Of a stretch of DNA of 61,987 nucleotides, positions 1-8,835 are shown in pieces. Numbering within the stretch: position 1 is the first letter of the stretch; the number at the start of each line of letters is the position of its first letter. Source of the DNA: Candidatus Poribacteria bacterium (GTDB lineage Bacteria > Poribacteria > WGA-4E > UBA9662). Below the pieces are notes generated by a model. The model had not been told where the DNA came from and searched no databases. It saw only the letters and a list, made by a program, of their open reading frames with translations. The stretch is taken from the NCBI GenBank assembly GCA_030748495.1, contig JASMLX010000022.1, forward strand, positions 1 to 61,987, in the 5' to 3' direction. Both the position numbers and the translations under genes were made by a program.

Positions 1-1
1 C

Positions 2-1648
2 TTAAATCTGAGTCAGAATAAATTAAGAAATCTCCCAGCTGAGATCAACCAACTGTCCAAACTTCAATCTCTCAACTTGTATCAAAACCGATTCCAGAAA
101 TTCCCTGAAGTAGTTACCCAATTATCAAATCTACGAGTACTTCATTTGGACGATAATCAAATTAGATCTTTACCAGTAACGATTAAGAATCTAATTAAAC
201 TAGAACAACTATGGTTGGGTGGGAATTTTCTCAGACAACTACCGATTGAATTAGGCCAATTGACATCTTTAACCGAATTACATCTAGGTAGAAACATAAT
301 ACATCAAGTTCCATCTGAATTGAGTAATCTAAAGAGATTAGTTTCACTCAATCTGAGTCAGAATTGTTTAACTGACATACCATCACAGATTCTGGATTTA
401 CGACAATTAGAGATACTTAATTTAAATGGGAATGTAAGAAGTCAGATTGTGACTGATTTCGGTAAACTATTGACCTACCGAGAACAGATGGAACAGGCAG
501 TAGAACGAGCAGAAGTTGCACAAGAACAGGCAGAGAATGCCAACCGAATCAAAGGTCAATTCCTGTCACAAATGAGTCACGAACTCAGGACTCCGATGAA
601 TGGAGTGATCGGTTCTCTGGACTTGATTGATCAACAAACATTAAATCCTGAACAGATACAACACATTGACCGAGCAAAGAACTCAGGACAACATCTACTG
701 ACGGTGATCAATGAGATCCTCCAGTTCTCCGAGTTAGAGACAGGACAAATAACTTATCAATCAGACCCATTCGATTTAGTCCAGACCTGTCAACAGGTTC
801 TAGAAATCTTACTTCCTCTTGCCCAACAGAAAGGAATCCAACTCAATCTGGATTACCCCTTGATGATCTCAGGTGGGTGGTTGGGTGATCAGCAAAAGAT
901 CAAACAGGTAATGCTCAATCTGTTGGGTAATGCCATCAAGTTCACCGTAGTGGGTGAGGTGAAGTTAAAACTTAGTACCACCAGTAACGGAATCAGAGTT
1001 GAAATCACTGATACGGGGATTGGCATTGCCGAAGATCAGATAGAGAATATATTTGAATCCTTTACCCAGGTAAGTCAGGGTCACAGTCGTAAGTTTGGTG
1101 GAACAGGCCTGGGATTGAGTATCAGTCACAGGTTTGTACAAGGGATGGCTGGAGAAATAGGAGTAGAGAGTCAATTAGGACAAAGGTCAACCTTCTGGTT
1201 TGAGTTACCCCTAGAACGGACTGATCTGACACTACCGCAACCCGAGGGCAAGACAGCAGAACTGACTGATTTATCGGCTAAGAGAGGTCTGGTGGTTGAT
1301 GATGATCTGATCAACCGAGTTATTGCCCGAAAAAATCTGGAAAACTTAGGGTGTGTAGTAGATGAAGCCGTCGATGGCAAAGATTGTCTGACCCAGTACC
1401 CGCAGCAGCAATACGACTTGATACTAATGGATTTACAGATGCCGGAAGTCGATGGATACCAGGCAACCCAACAGATCAGGCAGTTGGAACAGTCATCTGG
1501 ACTCAAAAGGGTGATAATAGTGGCATTGACGGCAAGTGTGGTCGGAAAGGTGTGGGAAAGATGCAAATCAGCAGGAATGGACGGATATGTAGGGAAACCG
1601 TTTCAAGCAGAAGAACTAATGGAACAGTTGAATCAAGTGATGGATTGA
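2..1648 (+). CDS. LRR - hybrid sensor histidine kinase - response regulator (5' partial)
   Basis: The frame is open to the left edge, so the start lies outside the window; a TTG at 77 is internal to a leucine-rich repeat. From the edge to about base 440 there are LRR units of ~23 residues (pattern LxxLxLxxNxLxxLP). A coiled-coil linker rich in E, Q and A follows. Then comes a HisKA H-box (SQMSHELRTPMNG), an N-box (LLGNAIKFT), G1 (DTGIGI) and G2 (GGTGLGLS). The C-terminal receiver has the DDD acid pocket, acceptor Asp in LILMDLQMP, Thr in VALTAS and Lys in GKPF. No membrane segment is seen between the LRRs and the kinase, so the visible part looks cytoplasmic. Autophosphorylation on His and internal transfer to the receiver Asp is the expected chemistry. 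The ligand is unknown, and no partner regulator lies in the window. Confidence 0.9.
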   Translation, partial: LNLSQNKLRNLPAEINQLSKLQSLNLYQNRFQKFPEVVTQLSNLRVLHLDDNQIRSLPVTIKNLIKLEQLWLGGNFLRQLPIELGQLTSLTELHLGRNIIHQVPSELSNLKRLVSLNLSQNCLTDIPSQILDLRQLEILNLNGNVRSQIVTDFGKLLTYREQMEQAVERAEVAQEQAENANRIKGQFLSQMSHELRTPMNGVIGSLDLIDQQTLNPEQIQHIDRAKNSGQHLLTVINEILQFSELETGQITYQSDPFDLVQTCQQVLEILLPLAQQKGIQLNLDYPLMISGGWLGDQQKIKQVMLNLLGNAIKFTVVGEVKLKLSTTSNGIRVEITDTGIGIAEDQIENIFESFTQVSQGHSRKFGGTGLGLSISHRFVQGMAGEIGVESQLGQRSTFWFELPLERTDLTLPQPEGKTAELTDLSAKRGLVVDDDLINRVIARKNLENLGCVVDEAVDGKDCLTQYPQQQYDLILMDLQMPEVDGYQATQQIRQLEQSSGLKRVIIVALTASVVGKVWERCKSAGMDGYVGKPFQAEELMEQLNQVMD

Positions 1649-1759
1649 TTTCTCGAAATCTAATTACCTGCCAAGAATTCCCCCAATTATCCCTTTTAGG
1701 CTTCAACCAACCCAAGATACTTTCCTATTTTTTTAACACTCCCCCTAAGACCAAGTATT

Positions 1760-2120
1760 AAAAGTTTCCGTGGGGTAACGATGAAAGCGTTGCTACTGGT
1801 TCCTGGAAACTGCGTTGTGCCACTTCGCTCTCCCACCAACAACCTGTCGCATGGTGGGATCCATACACCGCCGTTCGGCCTCGTCCGTATCTTCATGGCC
1901 AGTCCAGCGACTGAGCACGGACTGAGACCGCCAAGCCGTGAGTTTTCGTTCCCACCAGGTGTGTCATACGAAGACCAGTGCCTCGACCTCACCCTGCTTC
2001 CCAGCCTTACCAGATTGCCCAATGATGTCCTTCCAATACCCATAATTATCCTCAGATCGAAAACCACAAAGGCATAAAGCGGGTGGTTAGTGCTAAGATC
2101 GGATAACTTTGTCATCATGC
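1760..2120. other. GC-rich stretch open on both strands, no convincing gene
   Basis: This block is visibly more GC-rich than its AT-rich flanks. It carries open frames on both strands (98 codons on plus, 140 on minus), neither of which shows a recognisable motif or a Shine-Dalgarno site. It contains two inverted repeats: CCCACCA at 1832-1838 with TGGTGGG at 1852-1858, and CAGTCC at 1900-1905 with GGACTG at 1919-1924. It could be a structured RNA or a remnant of acquired DNA. The rest of the 1649-2311 gap holds short AT-rich sequence in which I see nothing. Confidence 0.3.
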
Positions 2121-2311
2121 ATCAAGTAGTTACAATCCAACGAAATCAAGACCATAATCATGCCCGTTAACGCTCGTTTCAATTAAGTAAAAGTAAGTAA
2201 AAGCCTGTTTAGGTTGGACGTTTTATTTTTACCGACAAACTTCTGATTCATTTTTGTCATTAGATTTGGGCTGGTTCGCTGTCATTTTTCTCAACTGCGA
2301 ATGGTAGCAAT

Positions 2312-2340
2312 TTGGCACCTTTATTATTTTTTGATATAAT
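2312..2340 (+). promoter_or_regulatory. sigma70-type promoter for the amidohydrolase gene
   Basis: The sequence shows TTGGCA (2312-2317), a 17-base spacer and a perfect TATAAT (2335-2340). The expected start of transcription is near 2347, leaving about 95 bases of leader before the ATG at 2443. Confidence 0.65.
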
Positions 2341-2442
2341 TGTATAGCACGGCCAGAGGCTGCAGTAGAGAAGGCCATATTCTAGACGCTATAGAATGCG
2401 TTAAGCATCACACGATCATAACAAGATAAGCGGAAGGACATC

Positions 2443-3273
2443 ATGCGAATCGATTCTCATGTGCACGTGTGGACCCTCGGTGCTCCACCCTATGCTCACA
2501 ATGACGACATGTCAACCCAACGGCCCGAATCTCCTGGCTTAGTAGAGAGCCTGATCCGCTACATGGATCTCAATCAGATTGATCGAACCGTGCTTATCCA
2601 GTGTATGTATCACGGATACGACAATAGTTATCTATGCCATTGTCTCCGGCGATTTCCGGACCGTCTGCACGGGGTGGCATTGCTGGATCCTCGTCAACCG
2701 GATGCGGCGGAAAAACTGGAGCGTTTGTATCGACAGCATGGAGTGCAGGGCATGCGGTTATATCCGATCCGGGATGAAGATGCATCGTGGCTGTCAAGTA
2801 GCGGTCAAAATTCACTCTGGCAGACAGCGCGGCAACTGAGGATTCCCTTTACCTGGTTTGGATATTCCCGTCAGATTCCGCTGTTGGAACCAATCCTACA
2901 GCGATTTCCTGAGGTGAAGGTGATAATTGATCATCTGGGCGAGCCCCGCTTATCCGAAGGCTTGGATGGCGATTTCAGTTTGCTGTTGCAGGCCGCCCGA
3001 CATCCCAATCTCTATGTTAAGGCCACCCGGATCGACGGCATTTCTGACCAGCCTTGGCCGCATCAGGATGTCCACCCTTACATCAAAGCAGTATTTGAGG
3101 CTTTTGGCCCTCAGCGCATGCTAGGGTGTACCGGTTTTCCGGAAAACCCGCAGCGTGGAGAGGCGGTTGGTTTTCGGGTTATTGAAGAGGGTTTGGATTT
3201 TCTCTCGGCCGAGGACAAGTCGTGGCTGCTGGGAAAAACAGCGGATGCCCTCTATGGCAGGAGTTCAGATTGA
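2443..3273 (+). CDS. Amidohydrolase family 2 (TIM-barrel) protein
   Basis: This 276-residue protein is of the amidohydrolase_2 type, soluble and probably acting on lactones or ring carboxylates; the substrate is unknown. It opens with DSHVHVW, the HxH metal motif of strand 1. It has the IIDHLG strand-6 His, and near the end GCTGFP where the family usually has GSDFP or GTDYP. The usual catalytic Asp is therefore replaced, a variant that leaves metal binding or catalysis uncertain. The ATG is preceded by GGAAGG at good spacing and by a strong promoter at 2312. The gene is followed at 3392 by a broken Gfo/Idh/MocA gene. The pairing suggests a sugar-catabolic unit, but this is inference. Confidence 0.8.
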   Translation: MRIDSHVHVWTLGAPPYAHNDDMSTQRPESPGLVESLIRYMDLNQIDRTVLIQCMYHGYDNSYLCHCLRRFPDRLHGVALLDPRQPDAAEKLERLYRQHGVQGMRLYPIRDEDASWLSSSGQNSLWQTARQLRIPFTWFGYSRQIPLLEPILQRFPEVKVIIDHLGEPRLSEGLDGDFSLLLQAARHPNLYVKATRIDGISDQPWPHQDVHPYIKAVFEAFGPQRMLGCTGFPENPQRGEAVGFRVIEEGLDFLSAEDKSWLLGKTADALYGRSSD

Positions 3274-3391
3274 GTAGGACTTGGAAACATACCAGCCGGC
3301 CTACTAGAGCGACCCGGAGACCGCGGTTTTCCAAGGCCGGCCACCAAAGTTCCAATTTTAATGAGGATCAAAACGGAAGGAGAATAAGCCA

Positions 3392-4446
3392 ATGAGTCAA
3401 ACATATCGAGTCGGCATCATCGGATGTGGCGGTATGGGAAAGAGCCACGCCAGTACCTATACACAAAATCCAGCTACAAGGCTGGTAGCGGCAATGGATA
3501 TCAGGCCGGAATCGGCCAAAAAAACTGGCTGAAGAATTCTCCATCCCCGCTGTGTATACCGACTACAACGAAATGCTGAAAAAAGAGGATTTGGACATGG
3601 TCAGCATTTCGACATGGCAAGGGGTACGGGCTGAGATAACCGTAGCGGCAGCCAATGCGGGCGTTAAAGGGATTCTAGGTGAAAAACCGATGGCCGCATC
3701 CCTGGGCGAAGCCGACGACATGGTTGAGGTGTGCGAAAAACAGGGTGCCAAACTGGCCATCGGACATCAAGGGCGCTTCTCAGCCGTAAATACCGAGATC
3801 CGCAAGTTGATCCGAGATGGTGCCATCGGAGAGCCAACCTTGCTTCATCGACGGAGCAAACCTAATGCCGGCTTGCTGAATTATCGGCACCCACCTGATT
3901 GATGGCATGCGCTACCATTTATTAGACCCAGAAACGCTTTGGGTCATCGGGCAAATTTCGCGCACCACCGACCGGTGGGAACGTCGCACCCGTTGTGAAG
4001 ATTTGTGCACGGGTCTGATCTGCTTCGAAGGAGGGGCGAGAGGAGTCTATGAAAGTGATCTCCCTCAGCCGCTTCTGCCAGCGGCTACGGTTTACGGCAC
4101 AACAGGGCAAATTAAGGCCATGGAAGGTGACGTTTTACTTCAGAATGACAAAGCAAGCGGGTGGAAGGAAATACAGCCACCGGCAGAGGGCAGCGATCAG
4201 TTGCAAGAATTAGTCGATTGGATGGAGGGGAAGATTGCGGAGCACCGAAGTAGCGGGCAGCAGGCACGATATACAATGGAAATCATGATGGCCATATACG
4301 AGTCACTGCGTATCAAAAATGTGGTTGAAATGCCGCTCAAAACCAGAGAATCGCCCCTGGAATTAATGGTGGAAGATGGGACACTACCGGTGCTTAAGCC
4401 GGGACGTTATGATCTCCGCCACCCATTCCCGGAGCAGCAGAAGTGA
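3392..4446 (+). pseudogene. Gfo/Idh/MocA-family NAD(P) oxidoreductase, two frameshifts
   Basis: An AAGGAG site precedes ATG at 3392. The N-terminus encodes VGIIGCGGMGKSHA, a Rossmann GxGxxG fold. At a run of seven A bases (3518-3524) the frame is lost; removing one A restores AKKLAEEFS. The middle part then runs from about 3525 to 3900 and includes GEKPMA (the family EKP motif) and AIGHQGRF. At about 3884-3886 a second extra base ends the frame; shifting restores NYGTHLIDGMRY and the C-terminal part to the TGA at 4446. The sum is a normal ~350-residue family member. The gene is either decaying or both indels are assembly errors; homopolymer error fits the first site better than the second. 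Confidence 0.85.
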
Positions 4447-4460
4447 TACTATTTGTAGAT

Positions 4461-4700
4461 CTAAAGACGACGAATTAAGTGACATATTGGAGTTTTTCGA
4501 AATTCCTGAGGTTAGAATGGCTATCAACACCGGGGCGGTGAATAAAACCAACGTTTGAAGCCATCTCCCAACAGCTATCAGAATTTCGAACCCAGACCAA
4601 GCCGGTCAGCCTGGGAGGCACGACCATGGGCGGTTAGTTAATCGAACAGGTAACAAACGAAGTCGATGTCACAACAAGAATAAGAGATAAATACGTCTGA
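4461..4700 (+). other. Possible degraded coding remnant
   Basis: Two frames join plausibly. The first reads EIPEVRMAINTGAVNKT up to about 4550. The second, shifted by one base, reads TFEAISQQLSEF and VSLGGTTMGG, then a TAG, then LIEQVTNEVDVTTRIRDKYV to a TGA at 4698. I do not recognise the family. The reading is tentative. No Shine-Dalgarno site or intact start is visible. Confidence 0.2.
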
Positions 4701-4831
4701 CATGAGAAGTGAAGCAGATAGTTTGCAGAGCAATTATATAGCAATGCGAATGATAGGTCAATAGGGGGTCAAAATTAGATGGTGTAAGGAAGTCAGTTGG
4801 GAGAAGAAAGAGACCACTGGAGGAGGAAAAA

Positions 4832-4908
4832 GGGTACTAACTGGTGCTGATACCCGCTTGATTGCCCCGTACACGAGTTATCTTTTGTCCGGGTATCAAT
4901 AACTGTTT
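4832..4908 (+). repeat. Diverged direct repeat, copy A
   Basis: This stretch starts GGGTACTAACT, contains TACCCGC and a TTATCTTTTG core, and ends near ATCAATAA. It matches copy B at 6328-6405 in the same orientation with scattered substitutions. It lies in the 4447-5215 gap upstream of an intact Gfo/Idh/MocA gene. In this copy TACCCG and CGGGTA can pair at long range. The rest of the gap to 5215 shows no gene. Confidence 0.6.
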
Positions 4909-5215
4909 AGTTGCTTAGAACTTTCACTTCAGAATCACTATCTTGCGTGTAGGGAAAATAGATTTTTCGTTATACTTACATACCAGCTAAGTCAGCCTCA
5001 GTCAACCCAACTGTTAAAATGGTCGTCACAAAGCAGTCACAATCAGGACTTGCTTGATCAAATTAGCTGCCATTTTATGACCTAACTTTTTGCGACGTCG
5101 ACTTGGTTCCTTCTTAATATTCCTACGTCGTTAGTTGAGTAAGGGCAAAATTGGCTGTGTAAGAAAAGCAATGTTCTATACGATAAAAACAAAACAGATT
5201 TAGGCGTAGACGATC

Positions 5216-6259
5216 ATGTCGAAAAATTGTGTCAATGTAGCCGTTGTAGGTATGGGTATTGGTCGTCCTAATGGAACGGCTCTAGCCAACAACAAAAGGG
5301 GCAAAGTGGTTGCTCTCTGCGACCTGGATCAGTCCAGAATGGAAGATTTTGCCAAAGAATTGCCCGACTCGGTCAAATACTACACCGACTATAAGGAGAT
5401 GTGCCAAGATCCAGATATTGACGCTGTTTTTGTCGGTACGCCTAACCAGTGGCATGTACCGATTGGCTTAGAGGTGGTCAATAATGGTAAGCATGTGATG
5501 ATTACTAAACCTTTAGCTGATTCGGAGACGGCGGCAGAGGAGATGGCGGCTGCGGCTGATGAAGCCGGTGTGGTTAATATGATGTCGCTGTCTAAGCGTT
5601 TTGGCGATGGTTGTCGTCACTTGGGCCATCTGGCCCGAGACGGTTATTTTGGTGAACTCTACTATGCGCGCTCCCGCAGTGTACGCCGCAACGGCATTCC
5701 TGCCTGGAATCTGGGCTTCATCAAAAAAGGGGGTGGTGCTTTCCGGGACATGGGAGTTCACGCTTTAGACGCAGTTTGGTGGGTGCTGGGTACGCCTAAA
5801 CCGGTACACGTTGTCGGCACTGCTGGAGCTAAGTTCGGTCCCTACGGTCGAGGCTATGGTTGGGGCCGAAAGTGCACAGAGGAGATTTTTCAGCAGTTTG
5901 AGGCTGACGACTATGCGGGCGGCTTTATCACCTTCGAGAATGGTGTGGGTCTGCAGATCGAGAGTTTCTGGGCGTCTCACCAGCCGAGCGAGTTCCAGAT
6001 GGAACTATTTGGTACCGAAGCTGGAGCTAAATTCAAGCCGTTGATGGCTTACCGTTGCGATGATGACAAAGAAGAAGACATCAAATTGAAACCAACGGAG
6101 CGGATGCAGTCTTGGGACCGAATCGCGGATCACTTCATCAGCTGTATTTTGGACGGGACAGACTGTGAAGCCCCACTGAGGCACGGACTCATAGTACAAA
6201 AAATGATGGAAGGTCTTTTGCGAAGTGCCGAAATCAGATGCCCAGTAACTTTTGAGTAG
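5216..6259 (+). CDS. Gfo/Idh/MocA-family NAD(P)-dependent oxidoreductase
   Basis: This 347-residue protein is a full-length family member. The N-terminal Rossmann domain contains VVGMGIGRPNG and ends its first strand pair with ALCDLD. The motif that is usually EKP reads ITKPLA, so the usual Glu is Thr. The C-terminal domain includes the helix GGGAFRDMGVHALD, matching the family GGGxxxDxGxHxxD pattern with its conserved His. It likely oxidises or reduces a sugar or cyclitol carbonyl using a nicotinamide cofactor; the substrate is unknown. No clear Shine-Dalgarno site precedes the ATG. It is not a close copy of the broken family member at 3392. The gene is flanked by the two copies of a direct repeat. 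Confidence 0.88.
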   Translation: MSKNCVNVAVVGMGIGRPNGTALANNKRGKVVALCDLDQSRMEDFAKELPDSVKYYTDYKEMCQDPDIDAVFVGTPNQWHVPIGLEVVNNGKHVMITKPLADSETAAEEMAAAADEAGVVNMMSLSKRFGDGCRHLGHLARDGYFGELYYARSRSVRRNGIPAWNLGFIKKGGGAFRDMGVHALDAVWWVLGTPKPVHVVGTAGAKFGPYGRGYGWGRKCTEEIFQQFEADDYAGGFITFENGVGLQIESFWASHQPSEFQMELFGTEAGAKFKPLMAYRCDDDKEEDIKLKPTERMQSWDRIADHFISCILDGTDCEAPLRHGLIVQKMMEGLLRSAEIRCPVTFE

Positions 6260-6327
6260 ACAGAACGGGAGGGCTTAGGCCGTGAATAAAAGTTGGTGCT
6301 TGTTGAATGCTATTGAAGAAAAGGAAC

Positions 6328-6405
6328 GGGTACCAACTAGGACAGCTAATACCCGCCTGATACCCCCTACACCAGCTATCTTTTGCCCAGGTTTCAATAA
6401 TTAAA
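6328..6405 (+). repeat. Diverged direct repeat, copy B
   Basis: It begins GGGTACCAACTAG and contains AATACCCGCCTGAT and AGCTATCTTTTG, aligning along its length with copy A at 4832-4908. Together the two copies bracket the oxidoreductase gene at 5216-6259. Confidence 0.6.
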
Positions 6406-7002
6406 TCAGTACAAAATAGAGGCTCGCAGAGTCCAGCAGAAATAATTACAGTCTTTCAAAATGAAGTTGAAGATCTGATATAAACTCAAGAGGTCTCGTC
6501 TGAAACTCTTTCCTTTAGATTAAAACTTCAAAAATAATGTCAGTTTCAGCCTAATTTCTGAAAATGGAGTTAGGTATGGTGGCGAAATTTAAAGAGATAA
6601 AATTTCATTGATTTTCGTCTACTCTTCTCATCAAAAGCTTGAGTTTTTGTTCATCCAACCTGTTGTTTATTCTAACCTTGCTGCACAAATCTATGCCAAA
6701 GGGGCTTACTTTTTCATATATGTAATTTATCGACATTGGTGGCTAAACTGCGACTTTACCCTAAATATATCAGTGACAGAGTTAGACCTTGTGAGTCTCT
6801 AAACCACATGAAGTGGGGAAATCCAGCATTTATTAGGGTTAACGCGCTCTGACTATCGGGATGAGTAGTGTTTAAGGCTAAAGGGTAGCTAACATTGTTC
6901 TCACCCCCCTCATCAAACTGAAGGTGACAGGCAACTGATGTTGTAATTTACAACTTCAGATTCGTAGCAGCTAGAGTTTAGAGTTAGAATACCGAACAAA
7001 AT
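6406..7002. other. Gene-poor AT-rich gap
   Basis: I see no supported gene. A 64-codon frame at 6608-6802 opens with TTG, lacks a ribosome site and resembles no family. The only clear structure is the short inverted repeat GTTGTAA-T-TTACAAC at 6940-6954, downstream of phnE, which lacks the features of a strong terminator. Confidence 0.5.
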
Positions 7003-7815
7003 CTAGATATAGAGGCGACGGATACGGGAAGAAGCGAAGTCTAGAACACTGACGACAACAACAATGACTAGGACGATAGCGGCGGTTTTGGCATAGTTAA
7101 AGCTACGAATCGCGTCCCACAGTAACATGCCGATGCCACCTGCACCAACCATCCCAATCACACTCGCCGAACGAACATTGGCTTCAAAACGATAGAGCGA
7201 GTAGGAAATCCAGAGAGGGATTACCTGTGGAATGATGCCATAGGTAATTTCTTCGATTGGCATTGCCCCTGTGGCGCGAATCCCCTCTACAGGTTGTGGA
7301 TCGATGGCTTCGACCGCTTCGGAGAACAATTTGCTGAGTGTTCCTAATGTATGCAAACTCAGTGCTAGCACACCGGCAAAAGGACCCAACCCAACTGCTG
7401 CAATAAACAACATGGCAAAAACCATTTCGTTGACAGATCGGAGTAGATCCATCAACCGGCGAACAGGTTGCGTCATCCAGCTTGGGGAGATATTGGATGA
7501 GCAGATTAAGCCAAACGGAATTGCCCCCATAATAGCTAAAAATGTGCCCCAAACTGCAATCTGCAGGGTAATGATCATCTCCTGCAAATAATCGGGCCAA
7601 TCGAGAAAATCGGGTTTTAGAAAGCCACTACCATACTCCAGCATATTACCTCGATTTTTCCACAGGTCGCCAAAACGAATTTCTGCCCCCTCGATAGAAA
7701 AGAGCAGAATTGCAACCAACAGCACGGTTGCCACAAAACAGGAGAGAATGGTACCTAATGGTGTTTTGGGAACTTCTAACCTGGCAGACGAATTGTTTTC
7801 AGCTGAGGTTAACAA
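7003..7815 (-). CDS. phnE: Phosphonate ABC transporter permease PhnE
   Basis: This 270-residue integral membrane protein is of the PhnE type. There is one hydrophobic segment near the N-terminus, then a BPD_transp_1 core with several helices. The EAA-like cytoplasmic loop reads [22 protein letters not shown], followed by [18 protein letters not shown], which is typical of PhnE. It forms the inner-membrane channel with PhnC. The start appears to be TTG at 7815, ten bases after the phnC stop, with a GAAGAG-like site in the end of phnC. It is the second gene of a two-gene unit. Confidence 0.88.
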   Translation of the reverse strand: MLTSAENNSSARLEVPKTPLGTILSCFVATVLLVAILLFSIEGAEIRFGDLWKNRGNMLEYGSGFLKPDFLDWPDYLQEMIITLQIAVWGTFLAIMGAIPFGLICSSNISPSWMTQPVRRLMDLLRSVNEMVFAMLFIAAVGLGPFAGVLALSLHTLGTLSKLFSEAVEAIDPQPVEGIRATGAMPIEEITYGIIPQVIPLWISYSLYRFEANVRSASVIGMVGAGGIGMLLWDAIRSFNYAKTAAIVLVIVVVVSVLDFASSRIRRLYI

Positions 7816-7825
7816 GACTTAATTA

Positions 7826-8689
7826 TCACCGCTCTTCAAGTTTTGGCCGTATGGCCTCAAAATCGACCTCTGAGTCTGAATCGTAGATCCAGCCTAACTG
7901 CTCAACCGATAGATCTTCAGACGATCCATCAAAGACAATTTCACCTGATTTGAGTGCCACAATCCGAGGGCAAAACCGGATGGCAAAGCTGATTTGGTGC
8001 AGGCTAACTACTACGGTAATACCGTCTTGCTGGTTTAATTCACCCAAGGTTTCCATCACCAAACGGGCAGATGCTGGATCTAGCGAAGCGATTGGTTCGT
8101 CGGCTAAAATAATTTTGGCTTGTTGTTGTAGGGTACGAGCAATTGCCGCCCGTTGTTGTTGTCCGCCAGACAGAGTACCGGCCCGTTGGCTAGCATGACT
8201 GGCTAAACCCACACGATCTAGGGCTTGCATAGCCTCCATCTTCTCGCTCCGCGTAAAAAGGTGAAATAGACTTCTGTAGCCAGGAATTTTTGCTAACCGA
8301 CCAACCAACACATTTTTCAGCAACGACATCCGCTCGACCAGATTAAATTGTTGAAAAATAAATCCAATCTCGGCTCGGATTTTGCGAACATCAGAGCAAA
8401 TCTGTCCTCCTGATTGCACTACTTGCCCCCAAACTTTGATTTGGCACTCAGAGCGTGCATCGCTGGCGATCAAGCCTGAAATGTGGCGGAGAAGGGTCGA
8501 TTTCCCTGAACCGGAGGTACCGATCAAGCCAACCATTTCACCCGATTGAAACAACACATTGATCTCCTTCAGGGCTTGCAGATCACCAAAAGTTTTCCAT
8601 AGGCTGATGATTTCTACCGCTGGTAGTTGATCAATCGATTTATTTGAATACGAAAGCAGGGGCTGTATTTCTTCGGCACTTACAGGCAT
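7826..8689 (-). CDS. phnC: Phosphonate ABC transporter ATP-binding protein PhnC
   Basis: This 287-residue ABC ATPase has Walker A GTSGSGKST, Q-loop FIFQQFNLVERMS, signature LSGGQQQRAAIAR, Walker B IILADEPIASLD and an H-loop (VVSLHQ). The sequence around the Q-loop is characteristic of PhnC. It should power import of phosphonate or a related P compound through PhnE. There is no Shine-Dalgarno site at the ATG. The periplasmic binding protein gene phnD, normally adjacent, is not here: the next gene (8836) is a divergent sulfatase. Confidence 0.9.
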   Translation of the reverse strand: MPVSAEEIQPLLSYSNKSIDQLPAVEIISLWKTFGDLQALKEINVLFQSGEMVGLIGTSGSGKSTLLRHISGLIASDARSECQIKVWGQVVQSGGQICSDVRKIRAEIGFIFQQFNLVERMSLLKNVLVGRLAKIPGYRSLFHLFTRSEKMEAMQALDRVGLASHASQRAGTLSGGQQQRAAIARTLQQQAKIILADEPIASLDPASARLVMETLGELNQQDGITVVVSLHQISFAIRFCPRIVALKSGEIVFDGSSEDLSVEQLGWIYDSDSEVDFEAIRPKLEER

Positions 8690-8782
8690 AGTACAATCTG
8701 GGGCTTTCGAGAGGATTCGGATGCTAGCCTAGTTAGCACAGGCTAAATATCCAGCACAACTGCTTATTATAACATTTTCTGT

Positions 8783-8811
8783 TTGACCATTGTTATTGGG
8801 TTTGATAAAGT
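8783..8811 (+). promoter_or_regulatory. Possible sigma70-type promoter for sulfatase 8836
   Basis: The bases are TTGACC (8783-8788), a 17-base spacer and TAAAGT (8806-8811). A nearby TATACT at 8811-8816 sits too close to the ribosome site to be a likely -10 element. Confidence 0.35.
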
Positions 8812-8835
8812 ATACTAATCAGAAGGAGATCCGAG

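Noticed and set aside
1696..2118. 140-codon minus frame and 98-codon plus frame
   Set aside because: They overlap each other on opposite strands, lack ribosome sites and show no known motif; recorded as a GC-rich noncoding stretch instead.
6608..6802. 64-codon plus frame
   Set aside because: TTG start, AT-rich, no ribosome site and no recognisable motif.
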